This document shows positions 1 to 5,168 of a stretch of DNA of 6,303 bases, one piece after another (the stretch's first letter is position 1; each line of letters starts with the position of its first letter). The notes below the pieces were generated by a model. That model saw only the letters and a program-made list of their open reading frames with translations, made no database searches and was not told where the DNA came from. Source of the DNA: Pseudomonadota bacterium (GTDB lineage: Bacteria; Pseudomonadota; Gammaproteobacteria; Halothiobacillales; Halothiobacillaceae); the NCBI GenBank assembly GCA_021795795.1, contig JAJYPA010000485.1, positions 1 through 6,303 of the forward strand, given 5' to 3'. The position numbers and the translations under genes were made by a program.

Positions 1-244
1 CTTGTTTTCCTATATCAGCATGAATTGGCGGGGGCGGCCTTTGGTGAGTCACGAGGTCATTGTCAATTTGATCGCTGCCACCACCACGAGCAAAGGGTTG
101 AAAGTACGTGCCGCCATTGACCCCACAGCCTACCCGAAGGGAATCAAGGTCACTGACGCTGAATTCGCTGCCATTCAGCTTGATCGCGATGATTTCCATG
201 GAGAGTGGAATTACGTCATCTCACCGAAAAGAAAGTGCACGTAA
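1..244 (+). CDS. ISAzo13-family transposase, C-terminal end (partial at left edge)
   Basis: The frame is open from the window edge and gives about 80 residues ending at a TAA. It reads LFSYISMNWRGRPLVSHEVI, then VNLIAATTTSKGLKVRAAID, then a stretch with YPKGIKV and FHGEWNYVISP. The NWRGRPLVS-I-NLI-ATTT block, the YPKGIKV block and a terminal GEWNY are what I remember of the C-terminus of ISAzo13-type DDE transposases, which excise and integrate their own element. The apparent start codon at the left edge is not a start; the gene begins outside the window. The protein ends at about the usual place for the family. The host gene resumes only about 7 bases after the stop, which leaves almost no room for a right terminal inverted repeat, so the element may be shortened on this side. 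Family assignment is from recall of motif pattern. Confidence 0.82.
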   Translation, partial: LFSYISMNWRGRPLVSHEVIVNLIAATTTSKGLKVRAAIDPTAYPKGIKVTDAEFAAIQLDRDDFHGEWNYVISPKRKCT

Positions 245-248
245 TTTA

Positions 249-1256
249 TTAATGAATCCTAAGGAAAAGATCCGGGCTCATTTCCCGCCACTGCGCGAAT
301 TGCTGCAGACTCGTTTGCATCACGAAGCGTCCCAAGGCCTGACGCTCGCGTATACCCAGAGCAGGGAGAAACTGATCCGGGGAGAGCTCCCGGCCTTCCC
401 TGTGCCAGCGGGTCAAGGCCTCAAGGCCCGCCACCCGGTCTGTAGCGAGGGCCACCAGCGGCTGGTAACGTAGTGTCACGGCTCCCGTGGACAAGGCCCG
501 CAGGAAATCCTGACGCAACACTTCATCGCCCATGGTAATGGTGCCGAGATCCGGGTGATAGAGCTGAACCCAATCTTCGCTGCTCCGACCGGGGCGCGCT
601 TTGGCCGCATACATGGCTTGATCGGCGTGACGCAGGAGCAGGTCCGCGTCCCCATCGTCGAAGGGATGAATGCTGAGCCCCAGGCTCGCCTGGATGCGGA
701 TCGTCGTTTCCCCCTTGATATTGAAGGGCTGCGCAATCGCAGCCTGAAGACGGGCCAGGACCTGATCCAGTTCATCCATGCTGCGCAGGCCTTCCAGCAG
801 TAGCACAAACTCATCGCCACCCAGACGCGCCACGGTATCCGTCCGGCGCACCGCGTCTTGCAGCCGGCGGGCCATTTCTTTCAGCAGGTCGTCACCGGCA
901 GAGTGCCCGTAGGTATCATTGACCGGCTTGAAGTCGTCGAGGTCGAGGAAACCCACGGCCAGCAACCGTTCCTGCCGTTCGCCACGGGCCAACGCCTGAT
1001 CAAACACTAGCCGCAGACCATCGCGGTTGGGCAGACCGGTCAGGACGTCGTGGGTAGCCTGCGCGGTCAGGGTTTGCTCAAAGGTCTGGCGTTGCACATC
1101 CCATCGGCGATCCTGGAAGAGGATGCGCCGATAAGCCACCACACTGAAGCCCAAGATGCCAACCAGAAAGATCAGAGGGAATTGGATATGCCGCCGCCAC
1201 CAGACGGCCAGCCATTGATACTGGGGAACGGACACGTTTGGATGCATCGCCTTCAC
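249..1256 (-). CDS. Membrane-anchored GGDEF protein with truncated EAL domain (3' end cut by an insertion sequence)
   Basis: The 335-residue frame starts at GTG; an in-frame TAG lies at 1260-1262, so it cannot be longer, and the ATG at residue 4 is an alternative start. A single membrane helix lies at about residues 25-45. The GGDEF domain covers about 65-225: metal-binding DLDDF near 105-109, NDTYGH at 113-118, signature GGDEF at 146-150, and an inhibitory RxxD site at 137-140. All key residues are present, so diguanylate cyclase activity (two GTP to cyclic-di-GMP) is expected at the inner membrane. An EAL domain begins near 260 with RYQPLV and the EAL motif at 279-281, but ends at 335 (LFLRIH then two stops) where family members go on with a VNVS-type segment. 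The later catalytic residues of the phosphodiesterase are missing. The break coincides with the ISAzo13 transposase end, so the insertion most likely truncated the gene. No clear Shine-Dalgarno sequence or promoter was found. Confidence 0.85.
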   Translation of the reverse strand: MKAMHPNVSVPQYQWLAVWWRRHIQFPLIFLVGILGFSVVAYRRILFQDRRWDVQRQTFEQTLTAQATHDVLTGLPNRDGLRLVFDQALARGERQERLLAVGFLDLDDFKPVNDTYGHSAGDDLLKEMARRLQDAVRRTDTVARLGGDEFVLLLEGLRSMDELDQVLARLQAAIAQPFNIKGETTIRIQASLGLSIHPFDDGDADLLLRHADQAMYAAKARPGRSSEDWVQLYHPDLGTITMGDEVLRQDFLRALSTGAVTLRYQPLVALATDRVAGLEALTRWHREGRELSPDQFLPALGIRERQALGRFVMQTSLQQFAQWREMSPDLFLRIH

Positions 1257-1595
1257 AGCCTATTTGTCCAACCTCACGGAGGCGGATGCCTATTGTATCC
1301 CTTTCGCAGGGCCGTAGATTCTAAAGTGCTGCCGTGGGCAGCTTTGGAGATCAAACATTTTCAATAATCCAATGGACAATAAGCGCACCAAGATCTGTCT
1401 GTGCAGAAACCCAGCGCTCTGCCGATGCGTCGTGGGCATCAGTCAAGCATTCCCTGTACAAGCTGACCACTCGTCAGCGTTCATGTTAGGTGCTATGCCG
1501 AGCCGGACCCTGACGAAGTCAGGTGTTAGGCCACGGAGGTGAAGATTTCTGAGGTGGTGCAAAGCCGCGTGACTGATACCCCAATTTATTAAATC
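1257..1595. other. Intergenic stretch, no recognisable gene
   Basis: I see no convincing coding frame on either strand. There are two small hairpins: 1323-1345 (AAAG-GCTGCC paired with GGCAGC-CTTT, with one bulged T and a 3-nt loop) and 1509-1523 (CCTGAC, loop GAA, GTCAGG). Neither is followed by a T-run, so neither is a convincing terminator. From 1541 a short frame reads VKISEVVQSRVTDTPIY before a TAA; it overlaps a GGAGGT and could be a remnant, but it is too short to assign. Confidence 0.5.
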
Positions 1596-1641
1596 TTAGT
1601 AAAACATGATGATAACTATAATTAACTTTTACTAATCATGT
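1596..1641. repeat. Two overlapping inverted repeats in ABA'B' order, AT-rich
   Basis: TTAGTAAAA at 1596-1604 is the exact reverse complement of TTTTACTAA at 1627-1635. ACATGAT at 1604-1610 is the exact reverse complement of ATCATGT at 1635-1641. The arms therefore alternate (A, B, A', B'), so the two stems compete or act separately. The whole stretch is much more AT-rich than its surroundings and sits directly in front of the small reading frame that may start at GTG 1640. It could be a protein-binding operator region, or an RNA element that switches between two hairpins. A simple pseudoknot is unlikely because no bases remain between A' and B' to bridge a 9-bp stem. Confidence 0.55.
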
Positions 1642-1783
1642 GGCCCCCTCACACTGGATTTCAGTCATCGCCCTCTATGTGTCGGCAGACCAGCAGGAAG
1701 GGTTTTCCCAACATTACATACTGGTATTGACTGATGGCTCCACCATAAACGTCGTTCACAACTCTGGAGGGGTATTAACATGA
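1640..1783 (+). pseudogene. Small reading frame of unknown function (first of a coupled pair, possibly a remnant)
   Basis: From a GTG at 1640 the frame reads about 47 residues with ordinary protein composition, including SVIALYVSADQQEGF, YILVLTDGSTINVV and NSGGVLT, ending in TGA. I do not recognise it. The alternating hydrophobic pattern (ILVLTDGSTINVVHN) suggests beta strands. No good ribosome-binding site precedes the GTG; the frame is open back to a TAA at 1619-1621, so the true start may have been lost. Its stop overlaps the ATG of the next frame (ATGA at 1780-1783), as in translationally coupled genes. An alternative is that this and the next frame are one former gene, because the same reading frame resumes immediately after TGA-GCA-TAA. 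Confidence 0.35.
1766..1772 (+). promoter_or_regulatory. Strong ribosome-binding site for the small gene at 1780
   Basis: GGAGGGG lies 7 bases upstream of ATG 1780, a near-ideal Shine-Dalgarno sequence and spacing. It supports 1780 as a real start of translation even though the frame behind it is now broken after five codons. Confidence 0.55.
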
Positions 1784-1969
1784 GCATAAAACATTAATCT
1801 GGGGCAAAGCGACTGGTATGATGGTTTTATAGCCTATATGCCAAACCCACATCTTTCCGTTGTGGCAGCGATTGTCTCCCTAGGGAACGTTGTCAACATC
1901 CCAGGCCCAGGAGGATCAAATAACGCCAATCAGAACGGCTTATACTTAAATGTCAACGGTTCCTTCTGA
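1780..1969 (+). pseudogene. Small protein gene of unknown function, broken by one extra base in an A-run
   Basis: Translation from ATG 1780 gives MSIKH and stops at a TAA (1795-1797). Skipping one A of the AAAA at 1788-1791 gives MSININLGQSDWYDGFIAY, then PNPHLSVVAAIVSLGNVVNI, then a Pro-Gly-Asn-rich tail (IPGPGGSNNANQNGLYLNVN) ending GSF and a TGA, about 62 residues. The restored protein has natural composition, a strong ribosome-binding site and a clean end, so it was probably a real gene. I do not recognise the family. Whether the A-run is a fixed mutation, a sequencing error or a slippage site cannot be decided from one sequence. Confidence 0.4.
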
Positions 1970-2478
1970 TCGCAGTAACCGGCCATGAGGGCGCAAATCG
2001 CGCCGATTCTGGGCGCTCGCGGAGGGAAGGTTAGTGTATCTGTGCCGGGCTTTCCCCTCACGGATAAGCATGGAATAAACCTTATTTCTAGAAGGGGGCA
2101 GTTATGGTTGCTATCATGACATCGTCTTCACGCCAGCTTCGCACTACTTTGGCGTTGCTTGCAGTAAAAAAATCGCAATGGCCTTTTGAACTGCTAGCAT
2201 GAGAATTGCGGGTGGATGTGAGCTTGGTGAAGTTCTGCTGGGCATGACTCAAAGCCGGGATGGACACCCAATAATCGCCGGGAGCCCGTTGTAATGCACT
2301 TGGTTTCCGCCATGATTCAGTCGTCCAGAGCTGAAGCTGTGTGCAAGGCGTTGCAGTCTTGGAGGTTGCCGGTCCGACGTTAACCGAAGCACACGGATTT
2401 GGCCGCCAGAGGGTTCATACGATGCTCTACCCCAGCGATGAGCAGTAATAACAACAATCGTATATAGGATAATCTTGC
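1970..2478. other. Long stretch without an assignable gene; small frames and gene debris
   Basis: No long frame is open. GGGCGC at 1989-1994 and again at 2011-2016 both can pair with GCGCC at 2000-2004, giving two mutually exclusive hairpins. AGGGGG at 2093-2098 precedes ATG 2104, which opens a 32-codon frame (to 2202) overlapping by ATGA a 31-codon frame (2199-2294); neither is recognisable. At 2341-2448 a protein-like remnant reads VQGVAVLEVAGPTLTEAHGF, followed by RQRVHTMLYPSDEQ and two stops, with an in-frame TGA just upstream (2332-2334). I could not assign it. The last 30 bases are AT-rich and carry the leader of the globin gene. Confidence 0.45.
2466..2469 (+). promoter_or_regulatory. 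Ribosome-binding site of the globin gene
   Basis: AGGA in TATATAGGATAATC lies 9 bases before ATG 2479 and fixes this start. The same AT-rich patch contains -10-like hexamers, but I found no matching -35 element. Confidence 0.5.
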
Positions 2479-3015
2479 ATGGAAATCACCACAAAGGATG
2501 CTAATCTGAAGTCATTCTGCCATATCGGTGGACTCAGTAAAGAGGATCAGGGCATCATGGCCCGCGTTGGCCAGACCATCGTTCCCCACGTGTCCTTGTT
2601 GACCGATCGTTTTTACGAGATTCTTCAGGAAGACCAACAAACCGCTCCCTACATTGACGGACGTCTTGACGTCCTCAAGAAAACTCATATTGCCTGGATG
2701 CAAGACTTGTTTAGCGGGGACTATGGTGAAGAGTTTATCCGCCGCCAGGAGAAAATTGGAGAAGTGCATGTCAAAGTCCGGGTGCCGCCGCTTTTCGTGG
2801 CTGCCAGTATGAGTTTTCTCCGTGCGGCACTACCTCCCGTAATAGCGGAAAATGTGCCAGATCAGCATGATATGGGAAAAGCTGTAGCGGCACTGTTACG
2901 GCTGCTGGATCTTTGTCAATATCTGATTGACCGGAAGTACAATGACGCATTGATGGATAACCTCGGCATCAGCCCGGCGTTATTGGTACGTCTGCAAACC
3001 ATTGGGCGAGCATAA
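2479..3015 (+). CDS. Stand-alone globin-coupled-sensor (protoglobin-type) haem domain
   Basis: The 178-residue protein is helical throughout and matches the sensor-globin fold found at the N-terminus of globin-coupled diguanylate cyclases, histidine kinases and aerotaxis transducers. The proximal haem-binding His is His97 in EKIGEVHVKVRVPP, corresponding to the IGxxHxxxGLxP signature of the family, with Val replacing the usual Gly after the His turn. Tyr46 in DRFYEIL fits the distal B10 tyrosine that contacts bound oxygen. The segment HIAWMQDLFSGDYGEEFI (70-87) is the typical helix E region. The protein ends soon after YNDALMDNLGISPALLVRL, roughly where fused members pass into a linker, so no output domain is attached. 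It could be a natural single-domain sensor globin or the surviving front of a fused sensor. Expected ligand is O2, possibly also NO or CO; location cytoplasmic. Start supported by AGGA at 2466. Confidence 0.85.
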   Translation: MEITTKDANLKSFCHIGGLSKEDQGIMARVGQTIVPHVSLLTDRFYEILQEDQQTAPYIDGRLDVLKKTHIAWMQDLFSGDYGEEFIRRQEKIGEVHVKVRVPPLFVAASMSFLRAALPPVIAENVPDQHDMGKAVAALLRLLDLCQYLIDRKYNDALMDNLGISPALLVRLQTIGRA

Positions 3016-3447
3016 TTTTTTTTGCAGCAAAATATGCCGATTATTTATGTGTGAAATGAAAGCGTTATAGACACCTAGTTTCTCGACTGGACACTTTCGT
3101 GGCCAAATCAGGTCCTGAATCTGTCTATTAAAGCCGTCTATCTTTCCATGTCCAGCAAACGTTACCCAAACGTGATGGGTACTGACCATTAATCTCTGGA
3201 CGTCCATCCCATTGCTTACGGCTGAAGGTTCGCATTCCTCGAAGCAGAAAGAAGTTGCTCAGAAAATCTGAATTCTCGTTGTCATACTGTTCTTCAACCG
3301 TTTTTTTGCACAAAACGGCATATCGACAGGGCTTCTCGTATCAATTCAGTTTTTGCACGCGACAGGCATTTCTCCCATTGCCCTCTCATGAGCTCTGGTC
3401 AACCACTTTTTGTGCACTATTTTCCCTTGGTGAAATCTGGAAAACGC
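3016..3447. other. 432-base stretch without a recognisable gene; repeats near the right end
   Basis: Right after the globin stop comes a run of eight T (3016-3023), but no stable GC-rich hairpin precedes it; only CTGCAAA (2992-2998) and TTTGCAG (3021-3027) can pair around a 22-nt loop, so a terminator is doubtful. Minus-strand frames of 61-75 codons exist here (3128-3313 and 2980-3207), but neither has a clear ribosome-binding site or recognisable motif. CCGTTTT (3298-3304) and AAAACGG (3312-3318) form a perfect 7-bp hairpin. TTTTTGCAC occurs at 3303-3311 and 3350-3358, each followed by CGACAGG and a TTCTC-like string, and TTTTTGTGCAC at 3407-3417, suggesting a diverged short repeat. Confidence 0.4.
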
Positions 3448-4164
3448 TCAGGCCACCGCAACCGGATGCCCCACCGTAACGACAGTGCCATAGTGGATGA
3501 CACTAAAAACCTGATGGGCCGCTTTATCTGGTATTTCCACGCAGCCCGCACTTTGCGGCCAGCCGTAACCTGCGCGCGGAAAATAATGTAGGGCGCGGCC
3601 CCGGTCGAAGTAGCTTACCCATTTGATGCCAGGATCGTCATAGGGCTGCCACTGGACCAGCGCACCATGCCAATCATCGATATCTATACCCCTCAGCGCA
3701 AAACCCGCGCTTTTAGCCGCACGATATAGCCGCTGCTGGTAGGGCGTCAGCGGGGTGGGAAATGTGCCTTGCATCGTGGTTACCGGCAAGCGTTCGTACA
3801 CCGGCCAGGAGCCGTCCGGAGTGGTGTGGAGCACGCCAGTATTTGCGGGCGTATGCAGGACTGCTACCAGTTTGGTGCCGGACAAAGCCCACACCGTGAC
3901 GGTTTCCGGGTGTCCCTTGGACACCCGCACCCATGTGTACGGCCACGGATTGCGAAAACCGCCTTTTAGAGCAACGGCAACGGCTTGTTTCAGTGCCGCT
4001 TGCGACACTTTGCCCAGCGGCAAATTATCAGCGTCCTCAAATTGCAGAATCGCACCCTGCTGAAAGGGCGCCGGCGCCGATTTCATAGCCGCATGAAATG
4101 TTGGTGGAGCCTGCCAACGGGTTGATGGATAGAATTGCATTTCAGTAAGGGCATGGATCAACAT
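3448..4164 (-). CDS. L,D-transpeptidase (YkuD domain) with a peptidoglycan-binding-like N-terminus
   Basis: L,D-transpeptidases cross-link peptidoglycan stems or attach proteins to them outside the cytoplasmic membrane. From ATG 4164 the protein has 238 residues. Residues about 37-62 (GAILQFEDADNLPLGKVSQA) resemble a peptidoglycan-binding repeat. The catalytic domain follows: PYTWVRVSK, then VNTG-like ANTGVLHTTPDGSWPVYERL, GIKWVSYFDRGRALHYFPRA with His193, and PQSAGCVEIP with catalytic Cys208. The usual SHGC is SAGC; I recall SLGC in related YkuD proteins, so this need not inactivate it. A segment of about 40 residues (136-175) stands where relatives have a short loop. No signal peptide is visible, so the N-terminus may be lost. 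The chosen ATG overlaps the previous stop by 7 bases, indicating translational coupling; an in-frame GTG at 4206 would overlap by 49. ATG 4140 is another possible start. Confidence 0.72.
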   Translation of the reverse strand: MLIHALTEMQFYPSTRWQAPPTFHAAMKSAPAPFQQGAILQFEDADNLPLGKVSQAALKQAVAVALKGGFRNPWPYTWVRVSKGHPETVTVWALSGTKLVAVLHTPANTGVLHTTPDGSWPVYERLPVTTMQGTFPTPLTPYQQRLYRAAKSAGFALRGIDIDDWHGALVQWQPYDDPGIKWVSYFDRGRALHYFPRAGYGWPQSAGCVEIPDKAAHQVFSVIHYGTVVTVGHPVAVA

Positions 4165-4415
4165 TCTTGGCACTTCGCACAGATTCTCGGCGCCTTTGGG
4201 AAGCACGCCGCAAAGCCGTTATTCGGGTTGGTGTCTGGCGGAAGCCCTTGGCGATCCGGGACAGTTTTGCCGGTTTCTTCGACTCGAATCTGGCGGATTT
4301 TGGTGAGGGCACAGAGGCCCAGTCCGCCAGGCGTCGGCCCGAACTCGAAGTGTCGGCAATCCTCGCAAAACACCTTTCCGGACTTTCGGAGTCTTTCCTT
4401 GTCGGGTACAGTCAT
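4158..4415 (-). CDS. Small cysteine-rich protein, probable metal-binding (unknown function)
   Basis: The 85-residue protein starts MTVPDKERLRKSGKVFCEDC and ends PRICAKCQEC. Seven cysteines stand at 17, 20, 35, 71, 79, 82 and 85, with His22 next to the first pair; CxxC pairs at 17/20 and 79/82 suggest a zinc-ribbon-like or other metal site. I do not recognise a named family. The ATG overlaps the TGA of the preceding reading frame (ATGA at 4412-4415), with AGGA just before it, and the stop overlaps the probable start of the transpeptidase gene by 7 bases. The protein is therefore the middle of a coupled unit. The composition looks intact and there is no lesion. Confidence 0.65.
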   Translation of the reverse strand: MTVPDKERLRKSGKVFCEDCRHFEFGPTPGGLGLCALTKIRQIRVEETGKTVPDRQGLPPDTNPNNGFAACFPKAPRICAKCQEC

Positions 4416-4645
4416 TTCCTAAGCAAATCCTCTATGTCATAAGCAATTTTGCGTTCCGGCCCTTTGGTGAAAGACTGGCTTGCCGGTTCTCTGTTGGGAT
4501 CGGAGATCTATGCGATCACCGGATCAGGATCCGCATCTGGCCTATCCGCAGCAGGGCTATATCGAGTTCGGGCTTGAGGCCTTCTACGATAGGCACGATC
4601 ATAGGTCCGGCGGTTTTCATATTCAAATTTGACGATCTTCCCGAT
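4412..4645 (-). pseudogene. Broken reading frame upstream of the Cys-rich gene (one in-frame TAG)
   Basis: Read on the minus strand, this frame gives [20 protein letters not shown], then [20 protein letters not shown] and VIA, a TAG at 4508-4510, then ISDPNREPASQSFTKGPERK and IAYDIEDLLRK before the TGA that overlaps the next start. Composition on both sides of the TAG is protein-like and the distal end fits the operon arrangement, so I read it as one gene with a nonsense codon (for example CAG to TAG) and a lost 5' end. Upstream, around 4640-4650, it merges with helicase sequence in another frame, which points to a deletion junction. The Y-RRRP-AR-Y repeats suggest a basic, possibly nucleic-acid-binding region. 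I do not know its function. Confidence 0.45.
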
Positions 4646-4856
4646 CCCGCAACATGATCGGCCATTAGAGCCACCAGGGGTGAGATCACGACAGTGAGCG
4701 CTCCGGTTTTATCAAAGCGTGAAAGAGCGAGGATTTGATAACACAAGGATTTGCCCGTACCTGTCGGTAAAATACCCAGCGTATGCTGGCCCGTCTGTTA
4801 GCAAACAGCCTCTGTTATCGACAGTTTTCCAACTGAAACAGATCGTTAGTAATATC
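4646..4856 (-). pseudogene. RecQ-like DNA helicase remnant (Walker A and motif Ia only)
   Basis: The minus strand reads [20 protein letters not shown], followed by [20 protein letters not shown] and [11 protein letters not shown]. This is the ATP-binding start of a RecQ-type superfamily 2 helicase: Walker A PTGTGKS at 4747-4767, then the conserved [15 protein letters not shown] motif Ia. A separate frame just upstream (DITNDLFQLENCR, stop at 4815-4817, QRLFAN) fits the preceding helix of such proteins, so at least one frameshift and one stop lie between 4780 and 4820. After MADHVAG the helicase ends; the DEAH box and all later motifs are absent from the window. It is a fragment of about 60 residues of a protein normally several hundred long, and cannot be functional. 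Confidence 0.75.
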
Positions 4857-4871
4857 GCACCTAGCGCTTGA

Positions 4872-5138
4872 TCATTCAATCCACGGTTTCTGCCGGGATG
4901 GTCGACCCTCATCAAAACTTCCACCGTTGCCTGTCATGACTGCCCAAATCAGGGCGGCAAGCCATCCCAATACCGTCCAGCCCAATAAAAGGTTCAGCAA
5001 TGTGATCGGCATCCGGTAGGGACTGCCCATGCTCCACGCCATCAGTGCGGGCAATACATACACACCCGTCGCTACCACGAACGCGATGACCAGTAACGCA
5101 ACAAATCCGGCGCGGCTGTCGGTGATCCAGTGCAGCAT
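4872..5138 (-). CDS. Superinfection-immunity-family small membrane protein
   Basis: The 88-residue protein has two membrane helices, at about 11-35 (FVALLVIAFVVATGVYVLPA) and 46-67, joined by a short loop with SPYRMP. The second helix contains NLLLGWTVLGWLAALIWAV, the signature of the superinfection-immunity (T4 Imm-like) family, in which a YxLP motif and an N-hhhGWT-hGW-hALhWA block are conserved. In phage T4 the namesake blocks DNA entry of related phages, but most chromosomal members are uncharacterised, so the function here is inferred only by family. The start is ATG 5138, with AGAGGGA 6 bases upstream. It stands alone: the next minus-strand sequence downstream is the helicase remnant, beginning about 15 bases after the stop. 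It has no lesion. Confidence 0.8.
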   Translation of the reverse strand: MLHWITDSRAGFVALLVIAFVVATGVYVLPALMAWSMGSPYRMPITLLNLLLGWTVLGWLAALIWAVMTGNGGSFDEGRPSRQKPWIE

Positions 5139-5144
5139 ACAGAA

Positions 5145-5151
5145 TCCCTCT
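5145..5151 (-). promoter_or_regulatory. Ribosome-binding site of the immunity-like protein
   Basis: On the minus strand AGAGGGA ends 6 bases before ATG 5138. It is a good Shine-Dalgarno sequence and fixes the start. No convincing -35/-10 pair was found upstream, although TATATT occurs near 5173. Confidence 0.6.
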
Positions 5152-5168
5152 TTTTGCTGATATGCGAA

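Noticed and set aside
555..803. Plus-strand frame of 82 codons across the GGDEF gene
   Set aside because: It is antisense to well-conserved GGDEF coding sequence and shows no family motif of its own.
1484..1531. GTTAGGT and GTTAGGC 46 bases apart, resembling integron attC core sites
   Set aside because: Both are in the same orientation and no partner RYYYAAC sites with paired arms are visible.
1583..1592. AATTTATTAA, also present at the insertion-sequence boundary (243-252)
   Set aside because: A 10-base AT-rich match is weak, and nothing else around 1583 resembles an element end.
2512..2769. Minus-strand frame of 85 codons inside the globin gene
   Set aside because: It is a shadow of the globin coding sequence; the plus-strand protein has clear family residues.
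3016..3023. Run of eight T after the globin stop as a rho-independent terminator
   Set aside because: No stable GC-rich stem precedes it; the only pairing has a 22-nt loop and includes the T-run itself.
3128..3313. Minus-strand frame of 61 codons starting at TTG
   Set aside because: Composition is passable, but it has no ribosome-binding site, no recognisable motif, and a rare start codon in a repeat-containing stretch.
4712..4924. Minus-strand frame of 70 codons across the helicase remnant
   Set aside because: The Walker A and motif Ia sequence is in a different frame; this one overlaps the immunity gene end and has no motif.
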